A program made the position numbers and the translations under genes. This document shows positions 1 to 7,664 of a stretch of DNA of 21,182 nt, one piece after another. The stretch's first letter is position 1. Each line of letters starts with the position of its first letter. The notes beneath the pieces were generated by a model. It was not told the origin of the DNA. It worked only from the letters and a program-made list of their open reading frames with translations, and ran no database searches. Location of the stretch: contig WELB01000069.1 of NCBI GenBank assembly GCA_009602725.1, positions 651,069-672,250 on the forward strand, read 5' to 3'. The stretch comes from Spirogloea muscicola (Eukaryota > Streptophyta > Zygnematophyceae > Spirogloeales > Spirogloeaceae).

Positions 1-95
1 GCGTGTATATTAAGAGATGGGGAGGCCATGTGTGGCCAAGTACAAAGGCAAGCACATTGGACAAATGTACGTCACCTGCTGCTAAGCTGACCCGC
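1..95 (-). repeat. LINE-B 3' UTR with terminal hairpin
   Basis: On the minus strand this follows the LINE-B stop codon directly. It shares a 24-nt block (34-57) with the sequence after the LINE-B stop at 17986-18009. A hairpin is visible: GGCCA at 24-28, loop TGTG, TGGCC at 33-37. The second copy has the same arms with a 2-nt loop. The window edge hides the true 3' end. Confidence 0.7.
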
Positions 96-238
96 TCAGT
101 AACCACGAGTCAGCACATAGAGGTCGCTAGCTGACGCTCGAATACCGGACGGCAATTGACTAGCTCTTGTGCCAGCAGCTAAGGCTCGACCAGCTTTTTG
201 ATGCAGAGCATACGCCTGAGCTCGTTGTAGACAGGTTG
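96..238 (-). pseudogene. LINE-B polyprotein, C-terminal fragment
   Basis: The minus strand reads open for about 47 codons to TGA at 98-96. Recognisable pieces in order are CLQRAQAYALHQKAGRAL and a closing LTRGY. They match the C-terminus of the copy at 17234-17948 (CLQRAQAIALHQKAGRAL, LTRGY) and, more weakly, LINE-A (ALHLRAGRAL). This is the region behind the endonuclease domain of a non-LTR retrotransposon. The upstream end is lost at a G-rich run near 241-256, so this is a 5'-truncated, inactive copy. The fragment itself has no stop or frameshift, which suggests it is fairly young. Confidence 0.75.
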
Positions 239-240
239 AT

Positions 241-670
241 GGGGAGGGGGGGGGGACCGCTGATCCCGAAGCTGCGGCTGCTGATGTGAAAAGAGCGGCT
301 GTTGGAGTCTTCTTTTATGCAGAGAGAAGGCGCGGGGTGCGCATGAAATTAAAGCGAGGCCAATTCAAGCCATTACATTGTTCAGGCAGAAAATGCAGAA
401 AGTGCAAAGAATGCAGCGGAAAGAATGTGGCTACATGAAAAGACGCCCTATACTAGGAGGGCCGGAGGTGCCACAGAGCGGGGGGAGCCGTGCTGACGGG
501 GGCCATGTCGACTCGACCGGTACCGCTTGTGGAGCTGCTAGAGGAGGTTGAGGAAGCAGCAATGGCAGGAGGGAGGGCGGGTGGGGGAAAGGAGGGTTGG
601 AGGTGCCACACAGCGGGGAGAAAGGGAAGACGCCTCCAGTCCCCCGTAGCCAGCTCGTCACCCACTTGGC
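241..670. other. No gene; G-run and one dispersed repeat copy
   Basis: No convincing ORF. It starts with a G-rich homopolymer tract (241-256) and includes an inverted copy of the head repeat at 317-375. Near 265-305 there is a short match (gcggctgctgat, then agcggctgt) to 3549-3575. ORFs overlapping on both strands at 430-770 are low-complexity GC-rich frames without protein-like features. Confidence 0.5.
317..375 (-). repeat. Dispersed head repeat, copy 1
   Basis: Read on the minus strand it gives ATTGGCCTC, then TTTCATGCGCACC, then CGCGCCTTCTCTC. The same string occurs at 671-735, 1005-1040, 6890-6950 and 15604-15640. Confidence 0.65.
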
Positions 671-735
671 AGGACATCTGTAAGGCTAGGATTGGCCTCC
701 ATTTCAATTTCATGCGCACCGCGCGCCTTCTCGTC
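671..735 (+). repeat. Dispersed head repeat, copy 2
   Basis: The sequence from aggacatctgtaaggctag to the cgcgcgccttctc end matches 6890-6950 with only a few differences over about 60 bp. It is followed directly by a LINE-A 3' end in opposite orientation. Confidence 0.75.
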
Positions 736-739
736 CTTC

Positions 740-945
740 CAGGAGAGTGCGATGGCTGTGAGTGGCCAGCCTAGAAACGAAGATGGACACAGTCCGGAGG
801 GGCCAGGGAAATCTCAATCTCAACGGGCGAGCACTTTCTTCAAAGCGCTAAAGCACACAGTAACTCAAGTGGCCACGAGGCACTCAGTAGCCCCTGCTGA
901 GCAGCCGCAAGTCAGAGGAACTAGTCTCCCGGTAGCGGGTCCTTA
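740..945 (-). pseudogene. LINE-A 3' end (C-terminus plus 3' UTR), mosaic
   Basis: On the minus strand, 945-880 resembles the decayed LINE-A C-terminus: an aggacccgctaccgggag block, then a leucine-rich stretch ending at ggctactgagtg. The 3' UTR follows, with a variant hairpin whose core is at 754-771 (ggctgtg facing ggccagcc on the plus strand). A plus-orientation tail (gggcgagcactttcttc, 824-840) is embedded here, so two insertions are probably nested. No intact coding sequence remains. Confidence 0.6.
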
Positions 946-1004
946 AACCTCCACCGCCCTCTCCTGGAAGCGTCCTTCTTCCCCTGAACACTGTAATGGC
1001 TTGA

Positions 1005-1040
1005 AATGGCCTCCCATGCATTTCATGCGCTCCGCGGAAC
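1005..1040 (+). repeat. Dispersed head repeat, copy 3 (diverged)
   Basis: Contains atggcctcccatgcatttcat and gcgctccgcg, a shorter and more diverged version of the 671-735 repeat. Confidence 0.5.
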
Positions 1041-1143
1041 CTCCCTGGCCGAAGAGAGAGAAAAGACTCTTCCAGCAGAGCGGCCAGAAAGAAAGAGAGA
1101 GGGAGGAGGGAAGGGGGCGGAGCGGCGGCATGATACGGAATGA

Positions 1144-1195
1144 GCTCGCCCATAGAAGAGAGGGGCTGGCAGAAGCCAGCCCAAAAAGAATGGAC
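1144..1195 (-). repeat. LINE-A 3' tail hairpin (solo)
   Basis: Minus-strand copy of the tail: GGGCTGGC and GCCAGCCC arms (core 1163-1182) around a 4-nt loop, preceded by CATTCTTTTT and followed by TATGGGCGAGC. No coding remnant is attached. Confidence 0.75.
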
Positions 1196-1430
1196 ATAAA
1201 TCAAAGAGCTACAGGGGAATCACTCAGCATGATGGGCCGTCCGCGGCGGTGGGCGGGCAGGCGCGAGCTGGGCCTTGTCTCTGGGCGGTGCCGCCAAGTT
1301 GGGGCCCGCCGCCGCCTCTGGCGGTGGCCGTCGCCGACATTGTGCCCACGGCCGTGGGCACGGCTGCTCCACCTGCCCTCCTTCGTAGTGTAGTCCTTTT
1401 CGGCACCGCATTCTTTGGCTTTGGGCACTC

Positions 1431-1480
1431 CATTCTTTGTGGGCTGGCTTTGCCAGCTCCTCTTCTCTATGGGCAAGCAC
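1431..1480 (+). repeat. LINE-A 3' tail hairpin (solo)
   Basis: Plus-strand copy: cattctttgt, hairpin core 1441-1457 (gggctggc, tt, tgccagct), then tcttctctatgggcaagcac. It lies inside a long open frame (1249-1995), which I therefore read as non-coding repeat sequence. Confidence 0.75.
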
Positions 1481-1600
1481 TTTCTTCCCCCCTTTCCCCC
1501 AAACCCCCCAAAATCCCCAGAAACCAATTTCCCAAAACCCCTCTCCCTCCCCGCACTTTGAAGCTCTTGTTTGTTCGTAGTCTTGGGCTGGCCTCTCAGA

Positions 1601-1866
1601 TCCTGTGCTTGTCAGTCTCGCTGCAGCGGTCAATGCTCTGCGTGCCGGTCGCGCATCAACTGCTCTGGCTCTCACCAGTGGACCCGCTACCCGGTGACTA
1701 CTTCCTCCGACCTGCCGCTGCTCAACATAGGTTACTGAGTGCTTCGTGGCTGCTTGACCCACAGCGTGCTTCAGATTTTTTTCTGGCCCCTTCAGACTTC
1801 GTTCATTCTTCTGTCTTGGGTTGGCCCTCACAGCCACCGCCCTCTTCTGGAAGCGTCATCTCTTCT
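1601..1866 (+). pseudogene. LINE-A C-terminus plus 3' UTR
   Basis: About 1608-1640 encodes SVSLQRSM, the conserved start of the LINE-A C-terminal tail (SVSLQQSMAHALHLRAGRAL in the copy at 2050-3015). After indels, the last codons read DLPLLNIGY and a TGA near 1736, matching the shared end (LTRGY or SRGD, then TGA). The 3' UTR continues with tgcttcgtggctgctt, ctggccccttcagacttcg and a type-2 hairpin (gggttggccctcacagccacc, about 1818-1838). This is a 5'-truncated dead copy. Confidence 0.65.
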
Positions 1867-1927
1867 TCTTCCCAAACCTCGCCCCCTTATGCAAGAGCTG
1901 CTTCTCTCATAGCGCTTGCCTCCTTTG

Positions 1928-2010
1928 GAAGAAAGAAAGAAGAAGGAGCGGCACTCCCAATGGGGACAAGTTCTGAGGGGCCTACAAGCGAGTAGCAGCT
2001 ACAAAGGGGC
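1928..2010 (-). repeat. Tail-like short repeat lacking the hairpin core
   Basis: On the minus strand it shares GCTACTCGCTTGTAGGC and TTGGGAGTGCC with the short unit at 3019-3121, but the region that would hold the hairpin is missing. Confidence 0.5.
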
Positions 2011-2049
2011 CTGAAGATGCTATGTTAGAACAGGGAGAGGATGGATCAC

Positions 2050-3015
2050 TCAGTAGTTACGAGTGGGGAGCCTCAGATCCGACAGGCTAGCTGCCGGAAA
2101 ACTACACCCCTGACGAGAGCCGGAGGCCGCAGCCAGAGCACGGCCAGCACGCAGATGCAGAGCGTGGGCCATGGACTGCTGAAGCGATACAGACAATCTC
2201 ATACGATAGACTTGAGCCCACGAGTCAGCGGCGTTGAAGTCAGCCGGCTCACCGCAACTGCGGGACACAGCGCGCCGCGCAAGCCTCCCCAGCAGGTCGA
2301 ACCACTGGGACCCGAGAGCCCCGTGCACGTCCACAGCCAAGGGGGCGGACTCATCTGTAGCCGGGTGGTCGGCGTGTTTGGCCGCCTTGCTGCGAACGGC
2401 CTTTGCCGCAGCGTGGCCAGCCCGCGAGGCAGAAAGCCCCGGGTTGGAGCGGTCGACCACATCAGTGGTGACCACGTCAGCGATGATGCGCGCGCCGCCG
2501 CCCGGCGTGAACGCCACCAAGTCGACACGGCGCGTATGAAGTCCGTCAGCTCTCCGGAGGATTGGCATGACGGAAGAGTTCTTCATCGCCACTGAGTAGC
2601 CGGCCTCCTGAAAGATGCCGTACATTGCATCACGCAGGAGATCGTGAGTAGCTGTACGTTCGCCTCCGGTGGCGCAGCGGAGGATATGCGCCGTCAGCTC
2701 CGCTGGGTCCGTCGACCGCTCCCCACATTCACACTGCAGCACGCCCAGCAGGCAGGGCGGGGGGAGGCCCAGCAGACGATGGGTGGCCGTACGGGACAGC
2801 TCATCCGGCATCCTGAGGGCATCGTACAGGGGGAGCGCGGAGAGCCAGGCTGCCGCGCCGGGGAAGGCGGCCGACAGCAGCCGAACATGGCCGCGCACGC
2901 CGGTTGCAGGGAGGAGCTGCAGCGTGGCCGTGAAGGACGCCTTGTCGACTGCCGCCATGTAGTGCGCCTGCGCTTGCGAGTCGGTGGTGTGTGCAAGGTG
3001 GGCAAACGGGACCAC
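2050..3015 (-). CDS. LINE-A polyprotein: zinc knuckle and restriction-like endonuclease (best copy)
   Basis: This is the 3' half of a non-LTR retrotransposon polyprotein, 321 codons, ending at TGA 2052-2050. An N-terminal stretch (VVPFAHLAHT-like, about residues 1-12) opens it. The zinc knuckle CECG...HILRC (CX1C-X12-H-X3-C) follows around residue 105. Then come HDLL and the nuclease core: RRVDLV, followed about 10 residues later by IIADVVTTD. This is the layout of the PD-(D/E)XK domain that nicks target DNA in R2/CRE/Dualen-type elements. A conserved tail follows (LAVDVHGALGS, FNAADSWAQVYRMRLSVSL, then SGSRQG). It continues upstream at 3116-3250 across a short insertion, so it is probably inactive as a whole. 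No reverse-transcriptase domain is attached. The RLE assignment rests on motif order only. Confidence 0.75.
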   Translation of the reverse strand: MVPFAHLAHTTDSQAQAHYMAAVDKASFTATLQLLPATGVRGHVRLLSAAFPGAAAWLSALPLYDALRMPDELSRTATHRLLGLPPPCLLGVLQCECGERSTDPAELTAHILRCATGGERTATHDLLRDAMYGIFQEAGYSVAMKNSSVMPILRRADGLHTRRVDLVAFTPGGGARIIADVVTTDVVDRSNPGLSASRAGHAAAKAVRSKAAKHADHPATDESAPLAVDVHGALGSQWFDLLGRLARRAVSRSCGEPADFNAADSWAQVYRMRLSVSLQQSMAHALHLRAGRALAAASGSRQGCSFPAASLSDLRLPTRNY

Positions 3016-3018
3016 GCT

Positions 3019-3121
3019 CTCTGCTGCTACACGCTTGTAGGCTCCTCCGAACCTTTGTCATTTCTTTTTGGGCTGGCTTTTCGCAGCCCTTGCCCCTCTT
3101 GGGAGTGCCACTTCTTCATCT
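3019..3121 (+). mobile_element. Short tail-derived insertion inside LINE-A
   Basis: About 100 bp interrupt the minus-strand LINE-A ORF between the LAER and VVPF codons. The other copies read straight through this point. The insert carries the LINE-A tail hairpin on the plus strand (core 3070-3090, gggctggc, tttt, cgcagccc), antisense to the host LINE. A near-repeat, ctctgc (left) and ttctgc (right), flanks it and may be a 5-6 bp target-site duplication. Confidence 0.6.
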
Positions 3122-3250
3122 TTCTGCAAGGGCAGGATGCTCCGCAAGTAACCCGTCTTGAGCTGAGCGGAGCGCCACCTGAAAAGGCAACGAGCCGGTC
3201 GCCACCTCCTCCACAACCTGCTGCAACAGGGGCCGCCCATCATGGTGGGT
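3116..3250 (-). pseudogene. LINE-A polyprotein, part upstream of the insertion
   Basis: The minus strand encodes LLQQVVEEVATGSLPFQVAL and then LLAEHPALAER. This aligns with VVAEVENGSLPFQTAL in the copy at 3801-5760 and with MSALPFQVSL at 14113-14262. It belongs directly upstream of the ORF at 2050-3015, separated from it by the 100-bp insertion. No reverse-transcriptase sequence is attached, so the copy is 5' truncated. Confidence 0.7.
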
Positions 3251-3309
3251 GGCGCTGCGCCACCGATGTGGCGACCTGAACCCAAGAAAGGGAGTAGCTC
3301 TCTCAAAGC

Positions 3310-3372
3310 TGGGTGGGCGCAAGTGCCCTCCTGGGAATAGCCAGCCCACAACGAATGGACGGTCCAAAGAGC
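3310..3372 (-). repeat. LINE-A tail, half-hairpin variant
   Basis: Minus strand: cattcgttg, tgggctggctattcccagg, agggcacttg. Only the GGGCTGGC arm is clear. The same variant occurs at 6005-6040. Confidence 0.5.
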
Positions 3373-3439
3373 CTAAAGGGGGCCGAGAAGAAAAACCACA
3401 CAGCTCGACAACACAGTGACAATAGGCTAGACACTACAC

Positions 3440-3525
3440 AACCGGAGGTGAAAGCTTAAAGAGGGCAAGGGCTGTCAAAAGCCAGCCCAAATAGTGTTGA
3501 CATGGGCGAGCACCCTGTTCTTGTT
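3440..3525 (-). repeat. LINE-A 3' tail hairpin, mosaic
   Basis: Minus-strand hairpin with GGCTGGC and GACAGCC arms (core 3470-3487). A plus-orientation tail end (atgggcgagcacc) follows at about 3512-3524, so two tails in opposite orientation appear to be joined. Confidence 0.6.
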
Positions 3526-3606
3526 GACAAGGTTCAAAAGAAAGCGGCTGCTGATATGAAAGAATCGGCTGTGAAATGCCAGCCAGATGCATACAGGTGA
3601 GAGAAA

Positions 3607-3668
3607 AGAGCTCGCCCATAGAGGAGGGGCTGGCAAAGCCAACCCAAAAGAAATGGACAATGTCCAAA
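3607..3668 (-). repeat. LINE-A 3' tail hairpin
   Basis: Minus strand: TTGTCCATTTC, hairpin GGGTTGGC, TTT, GCCAGCCC (core 3627-3645; one arm carries a G-T pair), then CTATGGGCGAGC. It lies downstream of the LINE-A C-terminus ending near 3804 in the same orientation, so it is probably that copy's own 3' UTR. Confidence 0.75.
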
Positions 3669-3800
3669 GCCAAAGAAAGAAGTGCCGAGAAAGGACTACA
3701 CTACAAAGCACGAGACGGTGCAGAGGGAGATTCAGATGGATGCTTAGTATCCACGTGTGAGCAACACCAGATCAGAGTAACTCGAAGCAGGAAAAGCGGC

Positions 3801-5760
3801 ACTCTACCGAGACCCGGAAGCAGCACCCATAGCACGGCCAGCGCGCGCGTGGACCGCATGAGCCAAAGAGCGCTGTAGCGAGACCGCCAGCCTCATCCGA
3901 AAGACCTGCGCGAGGGAGCCGGCAGCATTGAAGCCTGGCGAACTCGGCCGCCGCTCGATGGCCTCCCGGGCAAGCCGCTGGAGGAGATCCAAGCAACCAC
4001 TGCCGAAGGCCCCGTGTACGTCAATGGCCAGTGCCGCGAAGGCATCGCTTGGGGGTTGGTCAGAGTACTTGCGCTCCTCACTCCGAGCCGCCAAAGCGAC
4101 CGCGTGCCCGATGAGCGTCGTCGTCTTCGCGGGGTTGACCGAATTGACGCAATCTGCAGTCACCACATCAGCGATGATACGCGGACCTCCTCCGGGCGGG
4201 ATGGCAACGAGGTCCGCGCGGCGGGTATGAAGCTGTCCGTCAGCGCCCCGCAGGATGGGCATGATCGTCGAGTTCTTCATTGCCACCTTGTAGCCGGTTT
4301 CCAGGAACACACCCTGCATGGTCTCCCTGAGAAGGTCATGGGATCGGTCCTCTCGCCGCCGTGGGCACAACGGAGTATGTGGGCCGCCAGCTCCGCAGTA
4401 TTCGGCGTGGCGGGCACCGCACTCGCATCGCATGACTCCTTTGAGGCAGGGGGGGAGGAGGCCCAGAAGCGAGTGGGCCGCTGTCCTGTAGCCTGCGTCA
4501 GGCATGGCGAGAGCCGCATAGATGGGGAGCGTGGGTACCCACGCCGCCGCCCCCGGGGAGGAGGCTGAGAGGAGCCGGGCACGCCCTCGAATGTCTTGCG
4601 GCGGCAGGAGCTCCACCACCCGGTCATAGGCCGCTTTGTCCACAAGCGCAGGGTAGCGGGCCTGGGCCCGCAGGTCGGGGGTGTGCGCGAGGTGGATGAA
4701 CGGAACAACCTGCTTCGACATGTCGGGGTGGGCCGCCAGGAGCCCTTCGCGGGCAGCGCGGAGAGCAGTCTGGAAGGGCAGCGAGCCGTTCTCCACCTCA
4801 GCCACCACCCTCTAAGGTGCGGATGTCGTGAGCTTGGAACTGCTGACTGATGGGTGCGGCGACCTGCGCCCGGTTGCCCAGGTAGGCGGCCTCGCAGGCG
4901 CGGGCGACTGGGCGGCAGCCCAGACCGCCGCGGCGGACAGGCAGGCTAGCCTGGAGCAGCGCGGCTGGCGTGGTGAGGAAGCCGGGGTGCTGGAGGAGAG
5001 TGGCAGCGCTCGCCAGAATGCCAGAGTCAGTACGCCGCCTTCACCGCCGGGGAGGGTGGGGAGGACGCGGGCCAAGTAGTGCGGATGCTGGGCAATGCAC
5101 CTGGTCAGCATATTGGTCGCCAGCTGCATGTCTTGCAGCGTGTGAAGGCGGTCCGCCGGCCGGAGGTGCTCCAGCAGTCGTGCCTGGAGCTGCTCCAGCA
5201 CAAAGGCTGGGGAGCCTGTGGGGGCGCCGAGGAGGGTGAAGCCCCCAGCTGGTGTCTGGCAGCCCGAGGGCAAGCGCAGGTGGGCTGGCAGGCCCTGGGA
5301 AGACCAAGTACTGCATTTGGGTGCGCGGATGCCCAAGCGGATCGCGCCTAGCTAAGCCTCGAGGGTGCCAAAGGCTGCCACGACGTCGTCTGGCGGCCTC
5401 ACCAGCGTTGTGTCATTGGCATACGTGGGGGTGTGGACCCCGGGGTGAGCTGCGACCGTGGCCAGCAGCGCACGGTTGTGGGCCAGCGCGTAGTACAGCC
5501 CAGCCAGCGGATCCCCTTGGCGCGCGCCTGTGGAGGTATGGAGGACCTCCACCACCCCATGCCCTGTCTGCCACAGCAAGTCGCTTGGCTGACCATAGCC
5601 TAGCCTGAAGAAGGGTAGGAGGCTGGGGAAGGCCGCCCTCAGCACCTCTGCAATGACATCCCGGTCTGCGCTGTTGTATGCATTCCGGACATCCACCGCC
5701 AAGGCCATCCAGCCGGGGTTCAGGTCCAAGGCGGCCTGTACAAGGAGGATGAAGGTGAGG
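3801..5760 (-). pseudogene. LINE-A polyprotein: reverse transcriptase, thumb, endonuclease
   Basis: This is the longest LINE copy. Reading down the minus strand, 5760-5355 holds reverse-transcriptase motif A (VDVRNAYNSADR), motif B (GARQGDPLAG) and motif C (YANDTT; the usual YADD has lost one Asp). The thumb region follows at 5351-5040 (LGIRAPKC, then HYLARVLPTLPG). A frameshift near 5040 leads into SLPVRRGGLG and HDIRTLE at about 4960-4815. A second 1-nt shift near 4808 enters the endonuclease part: VENGSLPFQTAL, CECG, RRADLV, IIADVVTAD. Two compensating indels near 4340-4410 scramble the zinc-knuckle His/Cys. In-frame TAG codons lie at 5354-5352 and 3806-3804. After the latter the frame matches the shared C-terminus again (DLVLLTRGY). 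Motif C change plus indels mark it as inactive. Confidence 0.8.
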
Positions 5761-6004
5761 GGATGGGTGTTGTAGCAGGGAAGCTAGGGTTTGCAGGAGG
5801 GAGGTGTCGTACTCCTTGTACAGCACGCTCAGCACGTCCGTTGAGGAAATTGTCCGCTGCAGGTAGCCCGCAAATTGGCCAATGCAGCGAGTGAAGATTG
5901 CAAGCACCCAATTGCGGATCTCCAAGAAGAGGAAGGGAGGGAAGGGGCACAAGGTGTTTCTGCAGTCCGTTCACGGACATCTTCCTCTACATGGGTTGGT
6001 GTGC

Positions 6005-6040
6005 CAAGGGGCACCTTGAGAATAGCCAGCCCATTGGCCG
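6005..6040 (-). repeat. LINE-A tail, half-hairpin variant
   Basis: Minus strand: atgggctggctattctcaagg, the same one-armed variant as at 3310-3372. Confidence 0.45.
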
Positions 6041-6149
6041 GGGACTGGCAGCCTGGTGGGAGCTAGAGGTTGGTGGGGAGACCACGTAGGAACCATGCCA
6101 CGTTCTTGGTGGGGCAAACGTGCAGGCCCATCATGCTCGATTCGTGTAC

Positions 6150-6500
6150 GAGCAAGGGATAGGCCGCCATGACTTGACAAACGATTTGGGCCAACAATGT
6201 GTGTCGTCGGCTCAGGAGGGGAAGAGGAGGTTGGGGTGCTGGCTCTGGGTGCGCAGAATAGCCCGGGACTGTGCCGAAGCGAGAAGTATAAGGCTACTGG
6301 GGTCTACCTGGCGTGTGCCGATTGAAGACCACAACGTCTTCCAGGACTCCTCAGCATGCCACAGCAGCCGCCCTGGCCGGCCGTAGGCCATGAGGACATA
6401 GGGGACCAGTCAGGCAAAGTGGTCACGCAGCTCCTCAAAATGACGCCGCGCTCCACTGCGTTGAAGGCTTTTGCGATGTCAACAGTCCAGTCCAATCCAG
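6150..6500 (-). pseudogene. Reverse-transcriptase fragment, second lineage
   Basis: On the minus strand, 6495-6430 reads DWTVDIAKAFNAVERGVIL (motif A). After a one-base shift, LLWHAEESW and GTRQVDPSS (motif B, with the usual G of QGDP replaced by V) follow. Next come ILRTQSQHPNLLFPS, a TGA and ADDTH (motif C, its Tyr position lost to the stop). Motif spacing fits the palm of a non-LTR reverse transcriptase. The wording differs clearly from the palm at 5352-5729 (VDVRNAYNS, YGQPSDLLW), so this is another lineage. Frameshifts and stops make it non-functional. Both palms lie on the same strand 400-700 bp apart. Confidence 0.7.
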
Positions 6501-6889
6501 TCCATGCAAGGCGCCATGGCGTCTGCTAGAGGCAGCTCGTGGTTCCCTCGTCAGGCAAGCTCCTCGCGGGCAAGCCTTGGGGCGAACCCAATACACCCTG
6601 GATGGCGGGTGGCACGAAGAAGCACGATTCTATGGAGTCGAGAGAGTGATCCGACCGGAGGTCGGGGACTCGGTGAAGCTCTGAGAGAGGCGCAGCCCTG
6701 CGGCTGCCTGCGGCTGCAGATCGCTGCCCCGCGCGGCTCGTTGCCGGCTCGCTTTGGAGACCTTGGCGGCGCCTCGCTAGAGGCAAGTCTGGAGCGCCGT
6801 GCCCAGGAGGTGGAGCTGCTGCCTAGCGGCAGCGCGACAGGGGCAAGCCTCCCGCTGTGTCTTAGTGCTTCCTCGCTACCCAGTTAACA

Positions 6890-6950
6890 GGACATTTGTA
6901 AGGCTAGAATTGGCCTCCCATTCAATTTCATGCGCACCGCGCGCCTTCTC
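6890..6950 (+). repeat. Dispersed head repeat, copy 4
   Basis: aggacatttgtaaggctag through cgcgcgccttctctc, nearly identical to 671-735. It abuts the start of the ORF at 6953. Confidence 0.75.
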
Positions 6951-6952
6951 TC

Positions 6953-7549
6953 GTGGCGGTGGTTGTCTCTAGATCCCCAAGCACAACTCCTAAAAAGGTC
7001 GCATTCGGCTCTAAGCTGCTTATTAGGGACCAAACGCTACAGCTTGGACGGTATTCTGAGCTTGCCGCATGCCCCGTCACCTGTTTGGAAAAAGGGGCGT
7101 GGCAGCTGCTACTTGAAAAGCGCCGAGCGGCTGTGCAACTCGCGCAAGCCAACAATAAGCCCATCTCATTAGCTACTGATGTTAAGAAGGCGGGCAAGCG
7201 ATGTGTTATCCGCTCCGAACGAGGTGGCGACCACGCACGGGCTGCCCAAGCCCTGGAGCCCTCTACACCAGCACCGCATGATGCGCAGGGCCAGCAAGGA
7301 GGAAGAAAAGGCTGGCAGCTTGTGCTAGTGGCTCGCCCAACCTATCTCACCAAGTCTATCCATGTCATGCCCGAGCGCGTAGCGTCGTGGCGTCGGCTAG
7401 AGGAGAAAAAGCTAGAGGGCAGTCGGGCGGGCGGGTGGGTGTCTGTACCTACTGCCTTGACCCCCCTTGCGGGGTTGGGCCTTGATGAGATAGATCGGAC
7501 GGCGGAGAGGCTCTCTATCCGCACGTCCCCCGTTGGAGAGCGATTTTAG
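6953..7549 (+). CDS. Unrecognised 198-codon ORF between repeats
   Basis: An uninterrupted frame ends in TAG at 7547-7549. The first codon here is GTG; an upstream ATG in the head repeat or a splice site could be the real start. The product would be basic and mostly soluble-looking. It has a Lys/Arg-rich middle (LLLEKRRAAVQLAQANNKP), a Gly/Gln/Arg-rich linker around residues 95-125, and a C-terminal LDEIDRTAERL helix-like stretch. No known motif, zinc knuckle or catalytic signature is visible, and I do not recognise the family. It starts right after the head repeat and stops where LINE-A 3' UTR begins. It may be an ORF1-like or captured segment carried by a LINE-A tail. It could also be a chance open frame in GC-rich sequence. 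Confidence 0.4.
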   Translation: MAVVVSRSPSTTPKKVAFGSKLLIRDQTLQLGRYSELAACPVTCLEKGAWQLLLEKRRAAVQLAQANNKPISLATDVKKAGKRCVIRSERGGDHARAAQALEPSTPAPHDAQGQQGGRKGWQLVLVARPTYLTKSIHVMPERVASWRRLEEKKLEGSRAGGWVSVPTALTPLAGLGLDEIDRTAERLSIRTSPVGERF

Positions 7550-7664
7550 CGTGTGCTTGTTTTTCTTAGCGCTTCCCCTGGCCCCCTTCTTCTCGTACTC
7601 TGTTTCTTCTTTTTTGGGCTGGCTTTTCTAGCGCCTATTCTCAATGGGCGAGCACTTTCTTCTG
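7550..7664 (+). repeat. LINE-A 3' UTR, tandem copy 1
   Basis: Contains gtgtgcttgtttttcttagc, gcttcccctggccccctt, then tttttt and the hairpin (core 7616-7635, gggctggc, tttt, ctagcgcc), ending in ctcaatgggcgagcacttt. Nearly identical to 7757-7858. Confidence 0.85.

Noticed and set aside
1220-1837. A 205-codon minus-strand open frame.
   Set aside because: Antisense shadow of the same LINE-A repeat block.
1249-1995. A 248-codon plus-strand open frame.
   Set aside because: It runs through a solo LINE-A tail hairpin and a decayed LINE-A C-terminus in the wrong frame. Composition is GC-rich and not protein-like.
2041-2595. Plus-strand ORFs opposite the LINE-A endonuclease.
   Set aside because: GC-rich antisense shadow of a conserved minus-strand protein, with no motifs of its own.
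4812-4814. A third in-frame TAG in the LINE-A copy, apparently opposite CAG in the copy at 3116-3250.
   Set aside because: The true frame upstream is different (SLPVRRGGLG, HDIRTLE, with TTA GAG across this site). The TAG is in frame only because of a 1-nt shift, so it says nothing about the genetic code.
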